A DNA stretch of 64,000 bases, taken from assembly GCF_001238295.1 (NCBI RefSeq), contig NZ_LGXZ01000003.1:124001-188000 (forward strand), written 5' to 3'. This DNA is from Ruegeria sp. 6PALISEP08. GTDB taxonomy: Bacteria; Pseudomonadota; Alphaproteobacteria; Rhodobacterales; Rhodobacteraceae. Below are positions 27,061-36,610 of the stretch, piece after piece. Made by a program: the position numbers and the translations under genes. The notes beneath the pieces are model-generated. The model did not search any database. It saw only the letters and a program-made list of their open reading frames with translations, and was not told where the DNA came from. Each line of letters opens with the position of its first letter. Position 1 is the first letter of the stretch.

Positions 27061-27885
27061 ATGCGTATTACAGGATGGGTTTTGGCGGCGGTCATGACGA
27101 CTGCTGGTGTTGCACAGGCACAGGATCAGCAGACTCTGGCGGATATTCGTCAGGAGCTGACTGTGTTGCATGTGGAGATTCAGCGTCTGAAGCGCGAGTT
27201 TTCCACCACGGGATCGCCCGCACCGAACCTGTCCGGCAGTTCGATCCTGGAACGGGTCGATGCCATTGAAGCCGAATTGCAGCGCCTGACCCGTCAAACA
27301 GAACAGTTGAACCAGCGGGTGCAGAATATTGTTACCGACGGCACCAACCGCATTGGTGATCTGGAGTTCCGGCTAGTCGAATTGGAAGGCGGAGATTTGT
27401 CGACGCTGGAAGAGACCTCAACGCTGGGTGGTGATGCAGCGACCACGGAAACAGGTCCGGTAAACGTTGTAACACCCCCGTCATCGGATCAGGGTGAGTT
27501 GGCCGTTGGTGAGCGTGAGGATTTTGACGCAGCCTCAAAAGCTTTGGATGATGGCGATTTTCAGACTGCGGCTGACCTGCTTGCGCAATTCGAAACATCC
27601 TATCCCGGCAGTCCCCTTGCCCCAGAGGCTAATCTGAAACGTGGTCATGCGCTGGAAGGTCTTGGCGATACTCGCGAAGCGGCACGTGCGTTTTTGGCCA
27701 GCTTCACTGGCGATTCTGAGGGCGCATTTGCACCAGAGGCCTTGTATGAACTGGGCGCAGCGCTGGGGCGTCTGGGGCAGACCGATCAGGCCTGCATCAC
27801 GCTCAACGAAGTTGGTGTGCGCTTTCCTTCTGCACCGGCGTTTGCCAATGCCACGCAAGAGATGTCCGCGTTGGGGTGTTCTTGA
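27061..27885 (+). CDS. cpoB: CpoB/YbgF, Tol-Pal associated periplasmic TPR protein
   Basis: The 274-residue product has a Sec signal peptide (to VAQAQ, ~21), an N-terminal coiled coil (residues ~25-110; trimerisation in E. coli) and C-terminal tetratricopeptide repeats (FDAASKALDDGDFQTAADLL, AARAFLASFTGD, ALYELGAALGRLGQTDQAC). In E. coli it coordinates PBP1B with Tol-Pal at division. Its end overlaps tilS. Confidence 0.92.
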   Translation: MRITGWVLAAVMTTAGVAQAQDQQTLADIRQELTVLHVEIQRLKREFSTTGSPAPNLSGSSILERVDAIEAELQRLTRQTEQLNQRVQNIVTDGTNRIGDLEFRLVELEGGDLSTLEETSTLGGDAATTETGPVNVVTPPSSDQGELAVGEREDFDAASKALDDGDFQTAADLLAQFETSYPGSPLAPEANLKRGHALEGLGDTREAARAFLASFTGDSEGAFAPEALYELGAALGRLGQTDQACITLNEVGVRFPSAPAFANATQEMSALGCS

Positions 27886-29135
27886 GCCGTCACTCCGACA
27901 AGTTGCTTGAAGAACTTCGCGCCCGGTTGCCCGAAAACTTGCCGCGCAAATTGGGTGTAGCGGTCTCGGGCGGCGGGGATTCCGTGGCCCTGATGCATCT
28001 GTTGCATGAGGTCGCACAGACCCAAATGACTACTCTTTTTATCGTTACCGTTGATCATGGGTTGCGGCCCGAGGCTGCACAGGAGGCTGAGAGTGTATCT
28101 CGGCAGGCCTCTGCCTTGGGTCTGTCGCACGAGACGTTGCGTTGGGCGGGCTGGGACGGGGCCGGCAACATGCAGGATCAAGCGCGACAGGCGCGGTATA
28201 GCTTAATGAGCAACTGGGCAAGAGACCGTGGAATTGGTGCCATCGCCTTGGGGCATACAGCAGATGATCAGGCGGAAACTCTGCTGATGCGCTTGGGGCG
28301 ATCCTCTGGTGTCACGGGCCTGTCCGGCATGTCGGCAAGTCGTCAACTGGACGGCCTGACACTGCTGCGTCCGATGCTGGGGATGACCCGAGACGCCCTG
28401 CGTGCCTACTTGATTGAGAACAACGCGTCATGGGTTGAAGATCCTTCGAATCAGGACACACGTTTCGACCGGATCAAGGCGCGTGACGCCTTGTGCGGCC
28501 TCGAACCCTTGGGAATTGATGCGCTTTCATTGTCTCGAGTGGCGGACAATCTGGCGCAGGCACATGCGGCGTTAGGGGTTTTTGCGCAGGAATCCGCGCG
28601 GAACGTGGCGCAGGTTGTTCAAAGTGACGTGAAGGTGGACAGGGTCGGTTTCTCCGCGCTGCCCAAAGAAATCCGCCGCCGTGTTCTGGTTGGGATTCTC
28701 GCCTGGATCGCGGGACAGGGATATCCCCCACGTCAGGCCGCGGTCGGGCAAGCGATGGATGCTTTGGCGAAAGGACGGGCCGGGTCGGTTGCTGGGTGTC
28801 TATTGGTTCCAAAAGGTGAGAGTGTTTGGATTTGCAGGGAATTTAAGGCCGTGCAGGACCAGATGATCGCACCCGGCGACGTATGGGATGGAAAATGGAG
28901 CGTCAGCGGGCCCGCAACTGTCGGTGCTGAAATCCGAGCCTTGGGCGATGACGGGTTGCGACAGGTGCCGGAATGGCGCGAAACGGGACGCCCCCGACTT
29001 GCTCTGAGCGCAACGCCTGCTGTCTGGAAGGGCGAATCGGTGCTGGCTGCTCCGCTTGCGGGCCTGGCGAACGGATGGCAGGCCGACATTGCACCGGAAT
29101 GGCCTGAGTTCTACGCATCTTTTTTATCGCATTGA
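27876..29135 (+). CDS. tilS: tRNA(Ile)-lysidine synthase
   Basis: TilS converts C34 of tRNA-Ile(CAU) to lysidine, letting it read AUA. The 419-residue protein shows the N-type ATP pyrophosphatase loop SGGGDSVAL (~32), the VDHGLR motif and GHTADDQAETLLMRL. The C-terminal domains are short. GTG 27876 overlaps cpoB by ten bases; a TTG at 27882 would give a four-base TTGA overlap and is equally possible. Confidence 0.94.
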   Translation: MFLSRHSDKLLEELRARLPENLPRKLGVAVSGGGDSVALMHLLHEVAQTQMTTLFIVTVDHGLRPEAAQEAESVSRQASALGLSHETLRWAGWDGAGNMQDQARQARYSLMSNWARDRGIGAIALGHTADDQAETLLMRLGRSSGVTGLSGMSASRQLDGLTLLRPMLGMTRDALRAYLIENNASWVEDPSNQDTRFDRIKARDALCGLEPLGIDALSLSRVADNLAQAHAALGVFAQESARNVAQVVQSDVKVDRVGFSALPKEIRRRVLVGILAWIAGQGYPPRQAAVGQAMDALAKGRAGSVAGCLLVPKGESVWICREFKAVQDQMIAPGDVWDGKWSVSGPATVGAEIRALGDDGLRQVPEWRETGRPRLALSATPAVWKGESVLAAPLAGLANGWQADIAPEWPEFYASFLSH

Positions 29136-29210
29136 ACATACCACAATCCTCTCTATTTTAAGAAGTAACTTGGCAGCTTCTCACCTGCCGGAACTTTTGG
29201 GAGATTTTCC

Positions 29211-31127
<1,917 letters not shown>

Positions 31128-31132
31128 GTACC

Positions 31133-31165
31133 AAAGACCCGAGCCAAGGCTCGGGTCTTTTCTCT
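31133..31165 (+). terminator. Intrinsic terminator of ftsH
   Basis: AAAGACCCGAGCC and GGCTCGGGTCTTT form an almost perfect hairpin followed by TTCTCTTTT, six bases after the ftsH stop. It closes the ruvC-to-ftsH gene run. Confidence 0.95.
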
Positions 31166-31226
31166 TTTCATCAGGCGTTTGCTGGGCATTATGCCCATTG
31201 AACTCCAGCGGAAAAGGGATGCGGGA

Positions 31227-31823
31227 ATGCCATTTTTGCGTGAAACGGAATACGTAGGCGAAGTGGTCTGGCTGGGTTATGTCCTTGCCGGGCAGTCGCT
31301 ACGGGCTGAATCGGTCCAGGCATTGGATTTAGATTTTGACGGAGCGTCAGGAGAACGGCACGCGGGGTTCAATCGAGCATCCTGCGTGCGGGTCAAGAAC
31401 CTCTATCCCACAGGAACGGAAATCCGTAACGTACGTCAGTTGTCGGTTCTGTCAGCGGAAGAGCTTGACCAGATCGCGCAAGAGATAGGTCTGGACGTGT
31501 TGGCCCCTTCATATCTCGGCGCGTCAATCGTACTAAAGGGTATTCCTGATTTTTCACATATCCCCCCGTCGTCGCGTTTGCAGGTCAGCGGTGGTCTGAC
31601 GATAACCGTGGACATGGAAAACGCGCCTTGCGTTTTGCCAGGGCGCGAAATCGAGGCGGATCAGCCCGGGCACGGCGTTGCGTTCAAACCTTCGGCGGTT
31701 GGGCGTCGGGGCATCACCGGCTGGGTCGAACGTCCCGGACGTGTTCAGGTGGGAGATCAGTTGAATTTATTTGTTCCCGATCAGCCCGACTGGGCTCCTT
31801 TGTCCGCTTTGGTTTCCGATTAG
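31227..31823 (+). CDS. MOSC-domain protein
   Basis: The 198-residue product resembles MOSC (molybdenum cofactor sulfurase C-terminal) proteins, seen in the segment [16 protein letters not shown] and the later [15 protein letters not shown]. The cysteine in RASCVRVK or ENAPCVLPG could be the sulfur carrier, but this is a guess. Such stand-alone proteins may deliver sulfur or handle N-hydroxylated substrates with molybdoenzymes. ATG 31227 is preceded by AGGGATGCGGGA; an ATG at 31191 is possible. It precedes fhs by 143 bp. Confidence 0.75.
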   Translation: MPFLRETEYVGEVVWLGYVLAGQSLRAESVQALDLDFDGASGERHAGFNRASCVRVKNLYPTGTEIRNVRQLSVLSAEELDQIAQEIGLDVLAPSYLGASIVLKGIPDFSHIPPSSRLQVSGGLTITVDMENAPCVLPGREIEADQPGHGVAFKPSAVGRRGITGWVERPGRVQVGDQLNLFVPDQPDWAPLSALVSD

Positions 31824-31966
31824 AAACCCCTGAAGCGGCCTTACGACGCTTCACGACACCAGAATGTCGGAATCCATGGCTATTGAGATTGTACACAAGG
31901 GTATGGATGCGCAGCGCCGGCGTTCTGCGTCGGCTATGCACGGTATTCAATCAAGGACCCCGGCCA

Positions 31967-33643
31967 ATGAGCTACAAATCCGACATCGAAATCGCTCGTG
32001 AAGCGAACAAAAAGCCGATTCAGGAAATCGGTGCCAAGATCGGCATCGACTCTGCGGATCTGCTGCCTTATGGCCACGACAAAGCCAAAGTCAGCCAGGA
32101 CTTCATCAACTCGGTTCAGGACCGTGAAGACGGCAAACTGATCCTCGTGACCGCGATCAACCCAACCCCGGCAGGTGAAGGTAAAACCACCACGACCGTT
32201 GGTCTGGGTGACGGCCTGAACCGCATCGGCAAGAACGCGATGATCTGTATCCGCGAAGCCTCGCTTGGCCCGAACTTCGGCATGAAGGGTGGCGCTGCAG
32301 GTGGCGGTTACGCACAGGTTGTTCCGATGGAAGAAATGAACCTGCACTTCACCGGCGACTTCCACGCCATCACCTCGGCTCACTCGCTTCTGTCGGCGAT
32401 GATCGACAACCACATCTATTGGGGCAACGAAGCCGAGATCGACGTACGCCGCGTTGCATGGCGTCGGGTGGTCGACATGAACGATCGCGCCCTGCGTCAG
32501 ATCACGGCGTCTCTGGGTGGTGTTTCGAACGGCTTCCCGCGTGAGACTGGCTTTGACATCACCGTGGCGTCGGAAGTTATGGCGATCCTGTGCCTGGCCA
32601 ATGACCTGAAAGACCTGGAAAAGCGTCTGGGCGACATCATCGTTGCTTATCGCCGGGACAAAACCCCGGTCTATTGCCGCGACATCAAGGCCGAAGGCGC
32701 GATGACTGTTCTGCTGAAAGATGCCATGCAGCCGAATCTGGTGCAGACGCTGGAAAACAACCCGGCGTTTGTCCACGGTGGGCCCTTCGCGAACATCGCG
32801 CATGGCTGTAACTCGGTTATCGCAACCAAGACCGCGCTGAAAGTCGCTGACTATGTTGTGACCGAAGCTGGCTTTGGTGCCGACCTTGGTGCCGAGAAGT
32901 TCATGAACATCAAATGCCGCAAGGCGGGCATCGCACCGTCGGCTGTTGTTCTGGTCGCCACCGTACGCGCGATGAAGATGAACGGCGGCGTTGCCAAGGC
33001 TGATCTGGGTGCGGAAAACGTCGACGCGGTCAAGTCGGGCTGTGCCAACCTGGGCCGTCACATCGAGAACGTGAAGTCCTTCGGTGTACCGGTTGTCGTC
33101 GCCATCAACCACTTCGTCACCGACACCGATTCCGAGGTGCAGGCAGTCAGCGAGTATTGTGCCGAGCATGGCGTCGAGGCGGTTCTGTCACGTCACTGGG
33201 AACTGGGCTCGGAAGGGTCCGCTCCGCTGGCCGAGAAAGTTGTGGAAATCGTTGAAGGTGGCAGCGCCAACTTCTCGCCGATCTACCCCGACGACATGCC
33301 GCTGTTCGAGAAGATCGAAACTGTCGCCAAGCGCATCTATCGCGCGGACGAGGTTCTGGCCGACAACAAGATCCGCAACCAGCTGCGCGAGTGGGAAGAA
33401 GCAGGTTATGGCAATCTGCCGGTCTGCATGGCGAAAACGCAGTACAGCTTCTCGACCGACCCGACCCTGCGCGGCGCACCGACCGGCCATTCGGTTCCGG
33501 TGCGTGAGGTTCGCCTGTCCGCAGGTGCCGGTTTCATCGTGGTTGTCTGCGGTGAGATCATGACCATGCCTGGTCTGCCTCGCAAACCGGCTGCTGAAAC
33601 CATCTGCCTTAACGACGCAGGTGAGATCGAGGGCTTGTTCTAA
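31967..33643 (+). CDS. fhs: Formate-tetrahydrofolate ligase
   Basis: The enzyme makes 10-formyl-tetrahydrofolate from formate, ATP and tetrahydrofolate. The 558-residue protein has the signature P-loop region [20 protein letters not shown] and the conserved [10 protein letters not shown] segment. With FolD downstream it can run one-carbon units either toward biosynthesis or to formate oxidation. AAGGAC precedes ATG 31967; frames further upstream are not coding-like. Confidence 0.97.
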   Translation: MSYKSDIEIAREANKKPIQEIGAKIGIDSADLLPYGHDKAKVSQDFINSVQDREDGKLILVTAINPTPAGEGKTTTTVGLGDGLNRIGKNAMICIREASLGPNFGMKGGAAGGGYAQVVPMEEMNLHFTGDFHAITSAHSLLSAMIDNHIYWGNEAEIDVRRVAWRRVVDMNDRALRQITASLGGVSNGFPRETGFDITVASEVMAILCLANDLKDLEKRLGDIIVAYRRDKTPVYCRDIKAEGAMTVLLKDAMQPNLVQTLENNPAFVHGGPFANIAHGCNSVIATKTALKVADYVVTEAGFGADLGAEKFMNIKCRKAGIAPSAVVLVATVRAMKMNGGVAKADLGAENVDAVKSGCANLGRHIENVKSFGVPVVVAINHFVTDTDSEVQAVSEYCAEHGVEAVLSRHWELGSEGSAPLAEKVVEIVEGGSANFSPIYPDDMPLFEKIETVAKRIYRADEVLADNKIRNQLREWEEAGYGNLPVCMAKTQYSFSTDPTLRGAPTGHSVPVREVRLSAGAGFIVVVCGEIMTMPGLPRKPAAETICLNDAGEIEGLF

Positions 33644-33660
33644 GCCGCTTTTTGAACCAT

Positions 33661-33694
33661 CTCGTGGTCCGGGGATTCATTCCCGGGCCATGAG
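33661..33694 (+). promoter_or_regulatory. 15-pair RNA hairpin between fhs and the chorismate mutase start
   Basis: The arms 33661-33675 and 33680-33694 pair at all 15 positions around TTCA if three G-U wobbles are allowed. All three wobbles are G-U only in plus-strand RNA; on the minus strand they would be C-A mismatches. The 3' arm overlaps the start of the AGGAG ribosome site of the next gene. Confidence 0.6.
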
Positions 33695-33703
33695 GAGATG
33701 ATA

Positions 33704-34009
33704 ATGCCCACTCTGACACCGCCCCAGCACTGTAACACGATGCAGGACCTGCGGGTTGAGATCGACAAGCTGGATCGCCAACTGATCGAGATGCTGGTGA
33801 CACGCGCCAGCTATATCGACCGCGCGTCCCAGCTTAAGCCGGGAGAGGGCCTTCCGGCCCGAATACCGGCCCGCGTCGAAGAGGTGGTGCAACGTGTGCG
33901 CGCAAGCTCGGACGCGCTGGGGATGGACCCGGATCTGGCTGAAAAGCTGTGGCGTATTTTGATTGACTGGTCGATTGCGCGCGAAGAGCGCGTGATTGGC
34001 ATCGACTGA
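33704..34009 (+). CDS. Chorismate mutase (AroQ class)
   Basis: The 101-residue all-helical protein matches AroQ-type chorismate mutases: [23 protein letters not shown] at the N-terminus with the catalytic Arg/Lys positions, [11 protein letters not shown] in the middle and the ending [16 protein letters not shown]. It converts chorismate to prephenate for Phe/Tyr synthesis. ATG 33704 has AGGAG six bases ahead; ATG 33698 abuts AGGAG and is too close. It sits between fhs and folD and is framed by a hairpin and a terminator. Confidence 0.9.
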   Translation: MPTLTPPQHCNTMQDLRVEIDKLDRQLIEMLVTRASYIDRASQLKPGEGLPARIPARVEEVVQRVRASSDALGMDPDLAEKLWRILIDWSIAREERVIGID

Positions 34010-34011
34010 CT

Positions 34012-34043
34012 GATCGGGCGCTTTGTGCGCCCGATCTGTTTTT
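34012..34043 (+). terminator. Intrinsic terminator after chorismate mutase
   Basis: GATCGGGCGC and GCGCCCGATC flank TTTGT and are followed by TGTTTTTTG. folD therefore probably has its own promoter or depends on read-through. Confidence 0.93.
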
Positions 34044-34062
34044 TGAAAGAAGGGATCGAAGA

Positions 34063-34953
34063 ATGGTAGCTCAGGTTATCGACGGTAAAGCCTTTGCCGC
34101 GAAAGTACGCGGGCAAGTGGCCGATCAGGTCGCAAAGCTGAAAGAAGAAAACGGCATCACCCCCGGCCTGGCCGTGGTTCTGGTCGGCGAAGACCCGGCC
34201 AGCCAAGTCTATGTCCGGTCAAAGGGCAAGATGACTGTCGAAGTCGGTATGAACTCATACGAGCACAAGCTGGATGTGGAGACCTCGGAAGAGGATCTGC
34301 TGGCGTTGATCGACAAACTGAACAACGCCCCTGCCGTTCATGGCATTCTGGTTCAGCTGCCGCTGCCCAAGCACCTGAACGAAGATCTGGTGATCAACTC
34401 AATCGACCCGGCCAAGGATGTCGATGGCTTCCACATCTCGAACGTGGGCCTGCTGGGCACCGGCCAGAAATCGATGGTGCCCTGCACACCGCTGGGCTGT
34501 CTGATGATGCTGCGCGACCACAATGGCTCGCTGTCGGGCATGGACGCAGTTGTAATCGGCCGCTCGAACATCGTGGGCAAGCCAATGGCGCAGCTTTTGC
34601 TGGGTGACAGCTGCACGGTGACCATCGCACACTCGCGCACCAAGGACTTGCCCGACGTCGTGCGCCGTGCTGACATCGTTGTAGCCGCTGTAGGCCGTCC
34701 TGAGATGGTGCCGGGTGACTGGATCAAGGAAGGTGCCACGGTGATCGACGTGGGTATTAACCGCATCGAGCGCGACGGCAAGAACAAGCTGGTCGGCGAC
34801 GTGGATTACGCCAGCGCGGCTGAGCGCGCGGGTGCGATCACTCCGGTTCCAGGTGGCGTAGGTCCGATGACCATCGCATGTCTGCTGGCCAACACATTGA
34901 CCGCCTGCTGCCGCTCAAACGGCCTGCCAGAGCCTGAAGGCTTGACGGCATAA
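34063..34953 (+). CDS. folD: Bifunctional methylene-THF dehydrogenase / methenyl-THF cyclohydrolase
   Basis: FolD interconverts 5,10-methylene-, methenyl- and 10-formyl-THF. The 296-residue protein has the N-terminal catalytic domain with YVRSKGKM (Lys active site), [10 protein letters not shown], and the NADP domain with [15 protein letters not shown] and the ending [11 protein letters not shown]. It forms a pathway with fhs two genes upstream. Confidence 0.97.
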   Translation: MVAQVIDGKAFAAKVRGQVADQVAKLKEENGITPGLAVVLVGEDPASQVYVRSKGKMTVEVGMNSYEHKLDVETSEEDLLALIDKLNNAPAVHGILVQLPLPKHLNEDLVINSIDPAKDVDGFHISNVGLLGTGQKSMVPCTPLGCLMMLRDHNGSLSGMDAVVIGRSNIVGKPMAQLLLGDSCTVTIAHSRTKDLPDVVRRADIVVAAVGRPEMVPGDWIKEGATVIDVGINRIERDGKNKLVGDVDYASAAERAGAITPVPGGVGPMTIACLLANTLTACCRSNGLPEPEGLTA

Positions 34954-34962
34954 ACACCTCAG

Positions 34963-34987
34963 GTCGGGCCGTTCCAATCGGCCCGAC
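34963..34987. repeat. Inverted repeat after folD
   Basis: GTCGGGCCG and CGGCCCGAC flank seven bases, 10 bp after the folD stop. There is no T tract, so it may be a factor-dependent terminator or a 3'-end protector. Confidence 0.5.
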
Positions 34988-35158
34988 ACTGCGCGCGGGG
35001 TCACTATGACTGGCCCGGCTGGCCAGAGACGTTGTGGCCACGAACCCGGATAGGGTTTTACAGCTTGAAAAATCGTGATATTCCTGTTTTCTCGTTTGTT
35101 TACAGGTCACAATGCCTTAGTGCCGTTCGCGCTTGGGTTAAGCACATTCAAAAGCAGT

Positions 35159-35905
35159 ATGACGTCAAAACTAAGTGCGATACGAAGTGCATGTACTCCG
35201 CATCGAGTGACAGCGGGCGTGGTATTCCTTCCCTTGCTGGCATATGCGTTTCCGCCCTTTCTTGCGTTTGAACTGAGCTTTGGGTTGCGGCTTCTGTTTT
35301 GGACCGGGGTCATGGTTCTTGCACTTACGGTGACGGGGCTGGCCCGAAAACTCATGCAAAACAATCCTGCTTTGTTAAGAATTCCCCTTCGCGATCTGGC
35401 TTACGCTGGGTTGATCCTCGCGTTGTTTACGCCCTCGCTGTGGTTGTTGGCCTGGATTCTGTTTACGTTTGGGGGGCAGATGGCTCCGGGTGCGCAAACG
35501 GTTGCCGTCTATGGGGCGCTGCTGGCCGCAGGCTTGGTTTTTGTGCAACGCAATGACCCAACCACTGCGAAAGCAGCCGTGCCTAAGGCAGAGCAGCCAC
35601 GCCTTGTCAGACGCCTTCCACCCGGCTTTGACGGTCAGATCTATCGCCTTACCGTGCGGGATCATAACGTGGATGTAGTGACCTCGGATGGGATATTCAC
35701 ACTCCGGTCGCGGTTCACGGACGCCATTGCCGAGATGGAGCTGGTTCCGGGCCATTGTTCGCATCGCTCACATTGGGTGACAGACGCCGCGATCGTGGGT
35801 GTCGAGAAAACAGGCGGCAAGACCTTTCTTAAGCTGGTCAACGGCGATCTGGTTCCGGTCAGCCGCAAGTATAAACCGATGTTGGAACAGGACGGTTTGA
35901 TCTGA
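35159..35905 (+). CDS. Membrane-anchored LytTR-domain protein
   Basis: The 248-residue product has three to four membrane helices in its first ~130 residues (e.g. LLAYAFPPFLAFELSFGLRL, LRLLFWTGVMVLALTV, LILALFTPSLWLLAWILF) and a C-terminal LytTR DNA-binding domain (~150-245) with the pattern YRLTVRDHNVDVVTSDG...SHWV...GGKTFLKLVNGDLVPVSRKYKPML. LytTR proteins of this layout are putative one-component membrane regulators; no cognate kinase lies beside it. The start is uncertain; the frame is open to 35075, but ATG 35159 has AAAGCAG ahead. Confidence 0.75.
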   Translation: MTSKLSAIRSACTPHRVTAGVVFLPLLAYAFPPFLAFELSFGLRLLFWTGVMVLALTVTGLARKLMQNNPALLRIPLRDLAYAGLILALFTPSLWLLAWILFTFGGQMAPGAQTVAVYGALLAAGLVFVQRNDPTTAKAAVPKAEQPRLVRRLPPGFDGQIYRLTVRDHNVDVVTSDGIFTLRSRFTDAIAEMELVPGHCSHRSHWVTDAAIVGVEKTGGKTFLKLVNGDLVPVSRKYKPMLEQDGLI

Positions 35906-35907
35906 CG

Positions 35908-36570
35908 CTAGCGCGGCATCGGTATCATCTGCGGGTGCGGGCCGGTCAGAATAGCCATGGCGTTCTGGTCCATGAGATCCGCTAGAACTTGATCAGAACT
36001 GCGCAACCCACCCGTGAAAGCACCGTAGGCAGGCTGGATCAGCCGTTTTTTATCTAACAAAAAGGCGGGTCGTGAAATGTGCCGCCCTTTTACCCTGATC
36101 TGCGCTTTTGGATGATAATGGCCGGAAACCTCTCCTTGCGCTTGGTCCTCTGCGATATGGCGAAAGACCATTGGACCGCAGCGCCATTCGAATAGATGGG
36201 TGCCGCCCAGCTCAATCGGTCCGGGGTCGTGGTTACCTTCGATCCATATCCATTTGCGTCCGGCCTGCAAGGCCGCGATCCGAAGCTTTTCGGTTGTAGG
36301 CAACGCTTGCGCGGCTTCAAGGTCGTCAAAGCTGTCACCCAGACACAGTACAGTTTCGGCGTTGGTGCGCTCCAAGTCACTCGCCAACCGATTCAGCGTC
36401 TCTCGGGTGTCGTAGGGGGGCAATGCAGGCCCACCGCGCCGCGCCATACGTTCGGATTTACCCAAGTGCAGGTCTGAGATACAAAGCAACTGGCGCTCGG
36501 GCCACCACAGAGCACCGGAAGGTAAAGCGCCGAGGCGCTGACCTGCAAAGGAAAACTCGCACACGTTCAT
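35908..36570 (-). CDS. pdeM: Ligase-associated DNA damage response endonuclease PdeM
   Basis: The 220-residue calcineurin-like phosphoesterase has metal-binding motifs DLHLGKS, GDSFDD, GNHD and GHYHPK in order. In the literature-defined ligase-associated set, PdeM is found with an Lhr-like DEXH helicase, an exonuclease and an ATP-dependent ligase. Here it follows the helicase directly, so it is assigned to that set. I chose ATG 36570 (MNVCEFSFAG); the longer frame runs into the helicase gene. Confidence 0.88.
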   Translation of the reverse strand: MNVCEFSFAGQRLGALPSGALWWPERQLLCISDLHLGKSERMARRGGPALPPYDTRETLNRLASDLERTNAETVLCLGDSFDDLEAAQALPTTEKLRIAALQAGRKWIWIEGNHDPGPIELGGTHLFEWRCGPMVFRHIAEDQAQGEVSGHYHPKAQIRVKGRHISRPAFLLDKKRLIQPAYGAFTGGLRSSDQVLADLMDQNAMAILTGPHPQMIPMPR

Positions 36571-36610
36571 GATCCGTTCTTGGCGTGTTTTTATGCCCGA
36601 CGCAAGAGGA

